A DNA stretch of 64,000 nucleotides from Prevotella pectinovora (GTDB taxonomy: Bacteria > Bacteroidota > Bacteroidia > Bacteroidales > Bacteroidaceae). Below the pieces are notes generated by a model. The model worked only from the letters and a program-made list of their open reading frames with translations, ran no database searches and was not told where the DNA came from. The stretch spans positions 1 to 64,000 of the forward strand of contig NZ_JXQI01000039.1 of NCBI RefSeq assembly GCF_000834015.1, given 5' to 3'. Below are positions 34,485 to 44,600 of the stretch, in pieces. How positions within the stretch are numbered: the stretch's first letter is position 1; each line of letters opens with the position of its first letter. A program made the translations under genes and the position numbers.

Positions 34485-34939
34485 ATGGCATTAGAAAAAA
34501 CCTTAATTTTGCTAAGACCGAGTGCTTTGTCGCGAGGTTTAGCAGGAGAAATTCTCAGTGTCTTCTATAAGAAGGTGCTGTGGATCTGCGGTTTGAAGAT
34601 GATGCTGCCCGACGAAAAGATTTCTGACGGCCATTATTCCCATCTCGCAGGCAAGAGTTTCTTCAGGCGCGCCAGGGACCCCGCCTGTCGTGGCAGTATG
34701 TCTGAAGAGTGTAGAAGCAGCGTTGGCTGTGGACATTCTTTCAGAGTCAAATGGATGCAAAGCAGCTCCGTTGTCTGTTCGGAACATTTGTCGCATGAGT
34801 TGGCTGGAGTGTATCGTGCTTGCGCATGATTCTCTTGAGGACGCAGCGACAAAGTGGAATACGGTTCTTCCGCATCGACAAGTTCTTCGATAGGAAACCG
34901 GGTCTGCTATCCAAATTATATGCTTCTGACGATATTTAA
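34485..34939 (+). pseudogene. ndk: Nucleoside diphosphate kinase pseudogene (two frameshifts)
   Basis: The first frame from the ATG at 34485 reads EKTLILLRPSALSRGLAGEI ... CGLKMMLPDEKISDGHYSHL, a clear Ndk N-terminus. Near 34685 the homology moves to another frame (PPVVAVCLKSVEAALAVDIL ... LAHDSLEDAA), and near 34850 to the third frame (RFFRIDKFFDRKPG ... LYASDD) ending at TAA 34937-34939. The active-site histidine segment, normally IVHxSDS, reads IVLAHDS, so it has decayed too. The functional enzyme balances nucleoside triphosphates. Presence of another ndk elsewhere cannot be judged. Confidence 0.75.
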
Positions 34940-35027
34940 TTTTTTAATTATTTTTTATTGTTACGTTTTACTGACGGTGGAGTTTACGCTCCCTGTTGGG
35001 CCCCTTTCGTCAGACAGGCAAAAATAA

Positions 35028-35083
35028 TGACGGAACCAGATGCTTCTCCTTTCCCTGGAGACATCCGGTTCCGTCAGTTTTTT
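35028..35083. terminator. Terminator between ndk remnant and the rhamnosidase gene
   Basis: TGACGGAACC (35028-35037) pairs with GGTTCCGTCA (35067-35076), followed by a T-run at 35078-35083; an A-run precedes it, so it can act in both directions. It would end the minus-strand operon 35178-41193. Confidence 0.65.
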
Positions 35084-35177
35084 GATGCAGTTGATGAGTT
35101 AGACATTTTCTAATTACTGACTGGAAAATCTCCAATCCGTCTGTCACTACTGTCCTATTTTCAATGGTCTATCTATA

Positions 35178-37910
35178 TTATAATCCGAACGAATGCTTGC
35201 CGCTGCCCACCTTCTTCTTGAATCCGTTGGCGAGCTGTATGGTGGCGTCGCAGCCTACGGGGATTTCTACGGTGATGGTGTCGGCAGAGCAGTATACGGA
35301 AACCTTGCCGTAGAGCGTCGTGGTGTGAGCCTTCACGTATGTCAGGTCGCCGGGCAGGGTGGGGGAGATGAGAAGGTGGCGCATGCCATTGGTGCCAGGC
35401 ATGTTGCGTATGCCGGCAATCTCCTTGAACAGCCATTCGTCAATCTGCCCCATCATGAAGTGGTTCCACGATGATCCCTGGCGAGGGTCCCATTGTTCTG
35501 TGAGCGTCGTGGCTCCCTGTTTTATCTGGAAACCATAGCCCGGAGTGTCGTAGTGGTTGAGCATCTTGTATAGCAGTTCGTCCTTGCCGTTGGCAGCCAG
35601 TGTCATAAACAGGTATCTGTTGCCCACATCGCCGGTCGTCAACCTGTTGCCGTGCTTCTCAATGTCAGAAATCAGCGACTGTAGCACCGCCGCCTTGTTC
35701 TTTCCCGTTATGCCGAGGAAGAGCGGCAGGGCGTTTGATGTCTGGCTGCCGGAACCATAATAGCAGGAGTCAGCCTTATAGAATTCCCGGTTGAATGCTT
35801 CCACGGCATAGTCGCGTATCCTGGAGTATTTCTCCACGTCAGCCTTGTTTCCGGTCATCTTGGCAGCCTTTGTCAGCAGCTGCAGGTCGAGGATATAGTG
35901 AGCCGAGGCAACGAGTGGTATCGGTGTGTTATGGCAGAATCCGGCTTTGCCCTCCACCACGTCGTACCAGTCGCCCAGTCCGTGGCTCACGATACCGTCT
36001 TTTGCGCGCCCCGTGAGATAGTCCACATAGCGGCGCATGGCCTCGTAGTTGCGGGTGATGATGGAGTTGTCGCCATACTGCTCATAATACATGAACGGCA
36101 TTATCAGCAGAGTGCTTCCCCATTCAGGTGAGTCGTCGAAGAGGTTTCCGAACGACACATATTGCGGTGCCGTGGTAGGCACCATTCCGTCAGTCTTCTG
36201 CGTATCCGTGATGTCGCGTATTATCTTCGGGGTCAGCGTCGTCATGTCGTAGTTGTAGAAGAGACTCGGTCCCACGAGGTGGTCCTGCTCCAGCCATCCC
36301 AGTTTTTCGCGGTGCGGACAGTCCGTCAGCACACCCTGCATATTGCTCCTTTCGGCACGCTCTATCAGACGGTGGGTCTGTGTGAACAGCGGGTTGGAAC
36401 ATTCGAATTCTGAACCCTCTTCGGCAGAGTTGTATATGAAGCAACTCTTGAGGTCGGCAATCACCGGCAGGTTGTCAGGATTTGGTTCGCCCTCGAGCAC
36501 AGCATCCTCCACCTGTATGTATCTGAAACCATAATAAGAGAAGTGCGGATGCCATGTCTCTGTGGTGTCGCTGCCGATGGTATATTCGTAGTAATGCTGG
36601 CGGCCCGTCTGTCGCTGGTCGCATACACCCTGCCTGTTCAGATTCTCCGACACGAGCATCGTCACTTTCTGTCCAGGTCTTCCCTTCACTCTGATTTCAG
36701 GAAATCCCGCCAGGTTCTGTCCCATGTCAGCAATGAAGGTGTGAGGAGAGACGCTGCGCTTGGTCTTTGCCGATGCCGGTGCTACGGAGTCTAGAGGCAG
36801 ATAATGCCACTCCTTGATGGCGAAGCGCTCCATAATCTTCACAGGCGGTGCCGTCTGGGGAATGAGTTTTCCGTCCGTTCCCTCCGTCAGCACGGCATCT
36901 TTCCATTCCGTGTCGTCGAAGTGGGCGAGGTCGAACCCACTCTGTGTCAGTCTGGCGTCGAACGATTCTCCGCCGTAGATACTGTTGAAGGTAATGGGGC
37001 TGAGGGCATATTTCCACGACCCGTCGCTGACAATCGTCTGACTCGTGCCGTCGCTGTAGTTTATCTCCAGTCGCAGTATCATCTGCGGCGCACCGAAGCT
37101 GGTCATCAGCTTGCTGTATCTGTTGCCACGCTGCACGTTGAAGAATCCGTTGCCGAGCAGAAGGCTTATGGCATTGTGACCTCCAGTGAGCAGTGAAGTC
37201 ACGTCGTAGGTATTGTAGTATACGGTCTTGGAGTATTCGCTCCATAGCGGTGCAAATTCGCTGTCGCCCACCTTCTTGCCGTTGATGCGCATCTCGTAGT
37301 GGCCCATGCCGCTGACGTATGCCACGGCATCCGTCACCGTCCTGCCGTCGTTGGAGAATCCCTTCCTCATGATTATGCTCCTTGCCGAAAGAGAGTCTAC
37401 GGCGTTCCATTTCTCCTTGAAATAGTCTTTCTTGAATTCCGCGTTAGAGAATCTGCCCTCCGGCAGACGGGCGTCGGCTTTGGTTATGGCGCCAATCCAT
37501 CTTGGAGAGATACCGCCGGCAGACAGGTCGGCAGAAGCTGGTACGATGCGTATCTTCTGTCTTGCGCTCCATTCCGAAGGCTTCCCGTCTTTGTCCCATA
37601 CCCTCACCTGCCATTCGTATCCGTGTCTGTTTGCCGGCAGGTCAGGTGTGGTGATGTTCTGGCTTTCGGCAGATTTCCTTTTGCCGGAGTCATATACAGT
37701 CTTGCCCGTAACGCTCTCGGTGATGATTATCTGATAGGCTTTCTGACGGTCGTTGACGGCATCTGACGTCATCTTCCAACCGAATCTTACATCGCCCTGG
37801 CTGACAGCCAGTTCCCTCTGATAGTTGCATGATGTTCCGGTTATCGTTATCTTGGCTTCTGCCGAAAGGGCTGCCAATGCCAGAAGTGTTGATATAGTGG
37901 TCTTTCTCAT
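35178..37910 (-). CDS. GH78 alpha-L-rhamnosidase
   Basis: Encodes 910 residues with a signal peptide (STLLALAALSAEA). Domain order follows GH78: an N-terminal fibronectin-like domain (about 20-130, ending RVWDKDGKPSEWSARQKIRI), two beta-sandwich domains, the (alpha/alpha)6 barrel, and a C-terminal beta domain. In the barrel, GVLTDCPHREKLGWLEQDH matches the family DCPxRxExxGWxGD motif with changes at the last positions, and TTLTEQWDP contains a conserved Glu. It would release L-rhamnose from rhamnogalacturonan or similar glycans in the periplasm. It starts 14 bp after the DUF5703 gene on the same strand. Confidence 0.85.
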   Translation of the reverse strand: MRKTTISTLLALAALSAEAKITITGTSCNYQRELAVSQGDVRFGWKMTSDAVNDRQKAYQIIITESVTGKTVYDSGKRKSAESQNITTPDLPANRHGYEWQVRVWDKDGKPSEWSARQKIRIVPASADLSAGGISPRWIGAITKADARLPEGRFSNAEFKKDYFKEKWNAVDSLSARSIIMRKGFSNDGRTVTDAVAYVSGMGHYEMRINGKKVGDSEFAPLWSEYSKTVYYNTYDVTSLLTGGHNAISLLLGNGFFNVQRGNRYSKLMTSFGAPQMILRLEINYSDGTSQTIVSDGSWKYALSPITFNSIYGGESFDARLTQSGFDLAHFDDTEWKDAVLTEGTDGKLIPQTAPPVKIMERFAIKEWHYLPLDSVAPASAKTKRSVSPHTFIADMGQNLAGFPEIRVKGRPGQKVTMLVSENLNRQGVCDQRQTGRQHYYEYTIGSDTTETWHPHFSYYGFRYIQVEDAVLEGEPNPDNLPVIADLKSCFIYNSAEEGSEFECSNPLFTQTHRLIERAERSNMQGVLTDCPHREKLGWLEQDHLVGPSLFYNYDMTTLTPKIIRDITDTQKTDGMVPTTAPQYVSFGNLFDDSPEWGSTLLIMPFMYYEQYGDNSIITRNYEAMRRYVDYLTGRAKDGIVSHGLGDWYDVVEGKAGFCHNTPIPLVASAHYILDLQLLTKAAKMTGNKADVEKYSRIRDYAVEAFNREFYKADSCYYGSGSQTSNALPLFLGITGKNKAAVLQSLISDIEKHGNRLTTGDVGNRYLFMTLAANGKDELLYKMLNHYDTPGYGFQIKQGATTLTEQWDPRQGSSWNHFMMGQIDEWLFKEIAGIRNMPGTNGMRHLLISPTLPGDLTYVKAHTTTLYGKVSVYCSADTITVEIPVGCDATIQLANGFKKKVGSGKHSFGL

Positions 37911-37924
37911 TTACCTTGGATTAT

Positions 37925-40141
37925 TCAATCTTTCCATACTTTTTTGTTCTCAATCTTCCCGTTTCTGATTTCAGCCTCTACGGTGCGTCCACCAGTGGCT
38001 TTCAGTCTGAATCTGGCGTTTATGTCTCGTGGCCATGCCGGGAAGAACAGCAGTTCGCCGTCCGGCTTCTCCTGTAGCAGCATTTCCTGCAGACCAATCA
38101 TCGATGCTCCGCCCTTGTTGCAGTCGGGAGCCCAGTCGTAGCCGGGATCCCAGAAGGCAGGAAAACGGTAAGGTCCGTCGGCGAGCTTCTCACTGTTCAG
38201 GCGCATCGCCTCGTCAGTCAGTCCCAGACAGGCAGCCCAGATATTGTCCTGTTTCCATCCCTTGGTGGCTCTCATTTCCACAGCGTGAGGATCTTTCATA
38301 TATGTGTTACGGCCGATATTCAGATTGTCTCTGCCCATGCAGTATATCCTCCATGGAAATACGGGATATAGCTGAGGTGTCTCAATGTTCTGTATCCTTG
38401 CCCATACTATAGCCGGGGCGATGCAGGTGTCGCCGCTGATGGTGTGTAGCGGTATTTCGGGAATGCGTTTCATTATGCCGTTGAGGCTGTCGCCATTGTA
38501 TTCAGTCCATTGTCGGGCGACTGTCTGCAGGGCGGCCACGACGCTCGACGGGTTGTATGCCATCTTGTAGGTCTCGCAGCCCGAAGATGGGTATAACATC
38601 AGTTTGCCGTCGCCAGTGAGAGGTTTCACCCCGAGCTTCTTGGCAATATACTGGTAGTGCTCGTCGAAGAAAGTGAGTGTCTGTCGTATTATTGGTTCAT
38701 ATTTCGTGATGTCCATGCCGCTGTATTCATGCGCCAGCATTATCATCGAGCAGAACTCCAATGCCGTGTCCCACTGGTATTCTAGCCATGCGTTGCGCTC
38801 CATTCCCGGGTCGTCGCCGGGTTTGTGTTTGCCGTATTCTGTGGGGTTGGGCAGTCCGCAGTTCTCTATCTGTTCGGCGAACGAAGCTCCGTCGTGTCCC
38901 CAATAGAAACGGGTGCGTCGTGTGGCGTTTGGCAGCATCCGCAGATATGTGTCAAACTGTGCCGCCATCATGTCCGTGTCGCCGCTCTTGAGCATGGGCC
39001 AGTATACGAGGCGTTGGTTCTGTGCCGTCATGGTGCCTCCGCCCCATTTGCGGAAGTCGGGAGTGAAGGGGCATTTCGGATCAGCGAAGACGGGGTCGAA
39101 GGTGAATAGCGAACCGTTGAATTTCGTGGGATATTCGCTGTAGGCATTGCAGCCCAGCATGTAGCGGAAGAGTTCGTAGTTGCGAGCCATGCGTGCAGCT
39201 TCGCCTTCGGCAATGATATGGCTGCGCTGCCAGAACTGGTGCCACCACTTTGCGCTCTGTGTCTTTGATTTCGTTGCCGACAGGGGCTTGACTGTCATAT
39301 CTCCGGTATAAAGGTCGATGCTGACGGTGGCTTGTCTGATATCTGTGGCGGTATAGTTCCATGCCTTGAAATCTGTGGAGGCATAGGTGCCGGTAGACGT
39401 GCCGGTGAACTTGAAGCCGGGCATCGTGATGTTTCCGCCGAATTTCAGTCCGCCGATAGGATTATATAGTTCATCCTTTATTTCCGACAGTCCTTCCCTC
39501 TCCACGGTATAGTCGAATACGGTGTTGTTGCGGTTTGTGTGCCAGAAGTCCAGAGTATTATAGCCGGCTTTTATGGAGTCGGCAAAGGTGGTGCAGTCTT
39601 TCGGTATGTTCCATTTGTATGATCCCTGCTGGCATTCCGCCTTGGTGACCAGTCTGTCTTTGTATCTCCACGACTCATAGCTAAGTGTGGCGTTTCGCTT
39701 TTGTGCGGAAATGATTTCCACGAACACTTTCGGCTGATACACATCCGCCCAGATTCTTATCTTTGTACCGTTGCCTTTGATATATATGGCGCCGTCGTCG
39801 AGCGATAGCCTTTGTTCGAAACTGTTGCCGCTGAACGGCTGTCCGTCGATTTTCAAGCGGAAGCGACCTGCTTTGAGCAGGGTGTTGTTTTCGTCGAGCA
39901 TCCCGCTCTTCGAAAGATAGAACAGCACATCACCGTTCTCCACCCACACGTTCATCCCCACATCGTGTCCGCCGCAAGGCATCGACCCTGCGGAGTTCTC
40001 GCTCTGTGAGGTCCACACATAGTCCTGGGGCTTGTAGTCTGTCTTTGTCTTGTTTGCAGCATTGCCCTGTGCGGTGGAAATCAGAGCGCAAAGCATCGCA
40101 ATCGCCGCTGCCAATCTCTTTTTCGATATGATGATCATCAT
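37925..40141 (-). CDS. DUF5703-containing putative glycoside hydrolase
   Basis: Encodes 738 residues with a signal peptide (AAAIAMLCALISTAQGNA). The N-terminal beta domain (VWTSQSENSAGSMPCGGHDV, GMNVWVENGDVLFYLSKSG) is the DUF5703 signature and is followed by a helical barrel like those of GH95-type enzymes (RRTRFYWGHDGASFAEQIEN, LEYQWDTALEFCSMIMLAHE). Acidic residues in these two segments are candidate catalytic groups. No activity is established for DUF5703 proteins to my knowledge. Tight linkage to a GH78 gene (14 bp) points to pectin or rhamnose-containing glycans. Confidence 0.75.
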   Translation of the reverse strand: MMIIISKKRLAAAIAMLCALISTAQGNAANKTKTDYKPQDYVWTSQSENSAGSMPCGGHDVGMNVWVENGDVLFYLSKSGMLDENNTLLKAGRFRLKIDGQPFSGNSFEQRLSLDDGAIYIKGNGTKIRIWADVYQPKVFVEIISAQKRNATLSYESWRYKDRLVTKAECQQGSYKWNIPKDCTTFADSIKAGYNTLDFWHTNRNNTVFDYTVEREGLSEIKDELYNPIGGLKFGGNITMPGFKFTGTSTGTYASTDFKAWNYTATDIRQATVSIDLYTGDMTVKPLSATKSKTQSAKWWHQFWQRSHIIAEGEAARMARNYELFRYMLGCNAYSEYPTKFNGSLFTFDPVFADPKCPFTPDFRKWGGGTMTAQNQRLVYWPMLKSGDTDMMAAQFDTYLRMLPNATRRTRFYWGHDGASFAEQIENCGLPNPTEYGKHKPGDDPGMERNAWLEYQWDTALEFCSMIMLAHEYSGMDITKYEPIIRQTLTFFDEHYQYIAKKLGVKPLTGDGKLMLYPSSGCETYKMAYNPSSVVAALQTVARQWTEYNGDSLNGIMKRIPEIPLHTISGDTCIAPAIVWARIQNIETPQLYPVFPWRIYCMGRDNLNIGRNTYMKDPHAVEMRATKGWKQDNIWAACLGLTDEAMRLNSEKLADGPYRFPAFWDPGYDWAPDCNKGGASMIGLQEMLLQEKPDGELLFFPAWPRDINARFRLKATGGRTVEAEIRNGKIENKKVWKD

Positions 40142-40236
40142 TAGAGTAGTTTCCTCGTTTTAGTTATATAATGAGGACGCGTGACATAGGCTTTTGTAAT
40201 GTATAGCTTTACAACAGCTTGCGGTCTTTTGGTTTC

Positions 40237-41193
40237 TTATCTCTCGTTTCTGCCATATACCCGTGCCATTATCGCTCCGCTGATATTGTGCCATACGCTG
40301 AATACGGCGCCTGGGATAGTGGCGAGAGGGTAGGCGGCGAAATGGAGGGTGGCGAGAGAACTGGCGAGACCGGAGTTCTGCATACCCACCTCTATGGAGA
40401 TGGCTACACACTTCTTGTGCTCCAGTCGGAGCAGTCTGCCGATGCCGTAGCCCAAGGTCAGTCCGCAGATGTTGTGGAGCATCACTACGAGCATCACGAG
40501 AAGTCCGCAGGTGAGCAGTTTCCCGGCGTTGTGTGCAACGATGATACCAACGAGCAACACTATTGTCAACGACGAGAATGCCGGCAGGTAAGCCACCGCC
40601 CGCCTTGTAAACTCTGGCATATAACGTTGTATCATGAAGCCCACAAGTATGGGCAGGATGACAACCTGTAGAATGGAGAAAAACATGCTCACGGCATCCA
40701 CATGAACGAAGGTGCCGGCAAGAAGCCATGTTATTATCGGAGTGAGGAAAGGGGCGAGCACGGTAGACGTCGCCGTCATTCCAACAGACAGGGCGAGGTC
40801 GCCTTTCGCCAGATATGTTATCACGTTAGATGCCGTGCCGCCGGGACAGCAGCCGACGAGGATCACCCCCAGCGCCAAGTCCTCAGGCATTTGGAACAGA
40901 CGAGTGAGGAGCCATGCCGTTATCGGCATGATGGTGAACTGAGCCAGACATCCGATGATGACATCCTTAGGTCGGCTGAACACAATCCTGAAGTCGGTAG
41001 GGTTCAGCGTCAGTCCCATGCCGAACATCACCACCCCCAACAGCGGATTTATCCATATCGTGTCGATGCTGCCGAGCGGGGTTGGGAAAACAACCGAGAG
41101 CACTCCGATGGCGAGTACTATCAGTCCCATATTCTTTGCGATGAAGTCGCAAATGCGTTTCGTCATTGTTGTATGTGTATTTAAGTTTGTCAT
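40237..41193 (-). CDS. BASS family (bile acid:sodium symporter-like) transporter
   Basis: Encodes 318 residues with nine to ten hydrophobic segments. Family landmarks are visible: MFGMGLTLNPTDFRIV near the start, GCCPGGTASNVITYLAKGD (cross-over region with conserved Gly/Asn) and SIEVGMQNSGLASSLATLHF (second cross-over). BASS proteins import organic anions with sodium; some Bacteroidetes members are linked to sugar-acid or pantoate uptake. Here the gene heads a minus-strand cluster with DUF5703 and GH78 genes, so a carboxylated breakdown product of pectin-like glycan is a possible substrate, by inference only. Confidence 0.8.
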   Translation of the reverse strand: MTNLNTHTTMTKRICDFIAKNMGLIVLAIGVLSVVFPTPLGSIDTIWINPLLGVVMFGMGLTLNPTDFRIVFSRPKDVIIGCLAQFTIMPITAWLLTRLFQMPEDLALGVILVGCCPGGTASNVITYLAKGDLALSVGMTATSTVLAPFLTPIITWLLAGTFVHVDAVSMFFSILQVVILPILVGFMIQRYMPEFTRRAVAYLPAFSSLTIVLLVGIIVAHNAGKLLTCGLLVMLVVMLHNICGLTLGYGIGRLLRLEHKKCVAISIEVGMQNSGLASSLATLHFAAYPLATIPGAVFSVWHNISGAIMARVYGRNER

Positions 41194-41208
41194 GTCTGTT
41201 TCCTTGAA

Positions 41209-41468
41209 CCCAAAACGGTCATTAGACCGTTCAACCCAAAACGGTCATTAGGCCGTTCAATGTAATATTTTATAACTGCTTGCAGTCTTTTGCTTTTTAT
41301 AAGGCGTCTTTTGCTTGTTTTTAATGAGTAATAGCTCGCTATTACTCATTAAAAGCCAAACAAAATCCATCCTTCTAAAAAATCAAAATCCAAGCAAGCC
41401 CTAATGACCGATTTGGGTTCAATGGTAGTATTTTATAACTGCTTGCAGTCCCTGATGACTGATTTGAG
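41209..41468 (+). repeat. Outer short-form MITE carrying a nested full-length copy
   Basis: The outer element (CCCAAAACGGTCATTAGACC ... ATGACTGATTTGAG, about 72 bp without the insert) is flanked by TTGAA at 41204-41208 and 41469-41473. It is split by a complete copy at 41235-41417. Confidence 0.75.
41235..41417 (+). repeat. Full-length MITE-like element, copy C (nested)
   Basis: 183 bp, flanked by TTCAA at 41230-41234 and 41418-41422, both inside the outer copy. Removing the insert and one TTCAA restores a continuous short-form element. Together with the terminator it fills the interval 41194-41603. Confidence 0.8.
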
Positions 41469-41514
41469 TTGAAATTCAGGAGCAGTACCCGTCGACAGAT
41501 TTGCGGCAAAAGGA

Positions 41515-41549
41515 AATAGGAGGAAAACCATTTCTTTTTTCCTCCTATT
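41515..41549. terminator. Terminator of the tricorn protease gene
   Basis: AATAGGAGGAAA (41515-41526) pairs with TTTCCTCCTATT (41538-41549), with T-rich loop and flanks; it lies about 55 bp beyond the 3' end of the minus-strand gene at 41604. Confidence 0.6.
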
Positions 41550-41603
41550 CTAATGATTAACCCCTATTTTTATCACGGCCTGATTGCCGTTGGGGATATA
41601 GTC

Positions 41604-44600
41604 TTATTTCTTTTCGCCGATCTGCTTCATCATTTCCTCTATGGCTGCTTTCAGCTGTCGGTCATTGCCGTTGAGGAAATCCTCCGGTGTGTTATATACG
41701 GTGATGTCAGGGTTCAGCTGAGTGTTCTCTGCATATTTTCCGTCGAGAGTCATACATCCCACCTGCGGAATTCCGAATACCATGGTGTTGTCGATCATCG
41801 TCTCCCACCATACGGCAGTCATTGTGCCTGCCACTGGAGTACCGATGAGCTTGCCGATGCCGAGAGTCTTGTATACCATAGGGAATCCGTGACCGTTGCT
41901 GTAGTCGTCTTCGCAGATGAGCACACACGAAGGTTTTGTCCACTTGTTGAACGGGTCGCGGCCGATATAGTTGCCTCGTGGCATGAAATTCTGGTATTCC
42001 TTGCCGTTGAGCAGAGTACACAGGTCGTCGTGCAGCCATCCTCCACCATTGTGACGGTCGTCAACGATGACAGCCTCACGGTTGCGGTTCTTGTCGCTCA
42101 GGAGCTCGCGGTATACGGTGCGGAAGCTCTCGCTGTTCATCGCTCTTACGTGTACGTAGGCGAGGCGACCACCCGACAGGCTGTCTACCAGCTGGCGGTT
42201 GCGGTCAACCCAACGCTTGTAGAGCAGGTCGTCAACGGCGTTCATCGACATTCCCTTTGTCGTTACATCGAATGAGCGTCCGCTCTTCGGGCGTATTGTC
42301 AGGCGTACTGGTTTGCCGATTTTGCCGTCGAGTAGCGGGAAGTAGTCCATGCCGGCCTTGATTTCCGTGCCGTCAATCTTCTCTATGATGCATCCGGACT
42401 TCACGTCAGTCTGCTTGCAGGCTATTTCGCTGCCCTTTATCACTTCGGCAATCTTCAGTCCGTCGCCGGTGTAGTCCTCGTCGAAGAAGAGACCGAGACT
42501 TGCAGTCTGCAATGAAGCCCATGAGCCGGAGTATCTTGCACCGGTATGCGAGGCGTTCAGCTCACCGAGCATTTCGCTCAGCATCTCCTGGAAGTCGTGA
42601 TTGTTGTTGATATAAGGCAGGAAGCGTTCGTAAGTCTTGCGGTAGCCCTCCCAGTCAACTCCATGAATGTTCTTGTCATAGAACTTGTCTTTCACCTGTC
42701 GCCAAACGTGGTCGAACATATATGCGCGCTCCTTGTATGGCTGGTAGTTGAACTGAGCCTCAAACTCTATGTTCTTCACGGCTTTGCTCTGTGGCGTCAC
42801 CTTCTTGATGCCTCCGTCGGCAGCGAGATAGATTTCCTTATAAGACTTGTCGAACATCATTTCTCCATTGCCCACGTTCTTTATCAGCAGCTCCGTGTTT
42901 CCGGTCATCAGGTCGCGGTGCCATAGGTCCATGCCTTTCTCAAACGCCACATTGTAGTAGATGTTCTCGCCATCCTTGTCGAGCAGGATGTCGCCGAGGA
43001 ACGAAGGAGTGACGGTGAGTCGTACGATGCGGTCACGACAGTTTTCGAGGTCGAATTTCAGAGGCTCCATTTCCTTTGCCTCCGGTTTCTCCATTTCCTT
43101 CTTTTCCTTTTCTTCCTTCTTCTCCTCTTTCTTCTTCTCCTTTTCGGTCATGTTTTCCTTTGCCAGCGCACGCTCTTCCTTATTCATGCGGTAGCGTTCG
43201 TAGGCTTCAAGGTCGAAGAACATGAGATAGGCATCGTATTCTGCGCCCCAGCTGCCATGGCTGCGGTAGCCGGCACGGTCGCTGCAGAACAGCATCGCCT
43301 TTCCGTCGAGCACCCATTTGGCATTGCTTTCGTTGTATCCGCTCTCGGTGAGGTTGTGAATCTCGCCGTTGCCGGAAGCATTTACCAAAGCGATGTCTGA
43401 ATTGTTCCATCCGCCCACACCGATGTATGAAGAGAGCAGCCATTTGCTGTCGGGGCTCCATGTGAAGTCGATGTCGCCGTCGCTGTAAGAATAAACGAAC
43501 TTGCCGTCCATCGCCGTCTTCACATTCTTGCCTTTGGCATCCATGACGCGCAGGGTTCCACGGTTTTCCCAGAAGGCAATCTGCTTGCCGTCGGGACTGA
43601 ATTTAGGTTGGAATGAAGTCTGGTCGGATTGTGTCAGACGTTCTTCCACGAGTTCAGTAGCGTAAGCGAACTGCTTCTCATCCTTGTTCTTCATTGTAGT
43701 GGCATAGATCTGCCACACACCATTGCGCTCCGAATCATAGATGATGGTGCGGCCGTCGGGCGAGAAGTCGATGTAGCGTTCCTGCTCAGGAGTGTTCGTA
43801 ATCTGCTTTGTGGTGCGGTATTCTATAGATGTCACATAAACGTCGCCATGCATGACGAAACCGATTTCCTTTCCGTTTGGCGACAGTTTGATGTTGTATG
43901 CTCCAGAGTTTCTGATTTGGCGTATAAGTTCCTTCCCCTCGGTGTCGGCGGCAATCCTGATGGCAGTCTTTTGTGGCTGTCCGCCGTTGCGCACGGTATA
44001 AATCTCACCGTCGTAGCCATAACACAAAGTGCCGTCGGTGGCTGCCGAAAGGAATCGCACTGGGTTCTTCTCATGATTGGTTATCTGTGTCTCCTTGCCG
44101 TCGAGAGTGCGGTGGTAAACATTAAGGGTGCCGCTTTGTTCGCTCAGATAGTAGAACGACTTGCCGTCGGAAGCCCATACCGGGTCGCGGTCTTCACCGT
44201 CGAATGTAGTCAGCTTCCTGAACGAGTCGCCGCTCTTGAGCCATACGTCGCGAGTGATAGGCGAGCGGTGGTGCTTGCGCCATTCGTCCTCATAGCCTTT
44301 GCGGTCGATGTAGATCACATCTCCAGAGGCGTTGATGTCGAGGGCATCCATGGTGATGTCGGAAAACAGTTTCGGACGTCCGCCATCCATTCCTACAGTG
44401 TATACCTGAGGGTAGGAGCCTGCGAAGATGATAGACTTGGCTGTTGGCATGATAGAAGCCTTGAACATGATGGTATAGTTGTCTTTCCATCTCAGAGGAT
44501 ATTCGCTGCCACTGTTGGTAGTGACGCGTTTGGGAATACCGCCGTTGGCATCCATTACCCACACGTCAATGCTTCCTTCTCGATTAGAGGCGAAGGCGAT

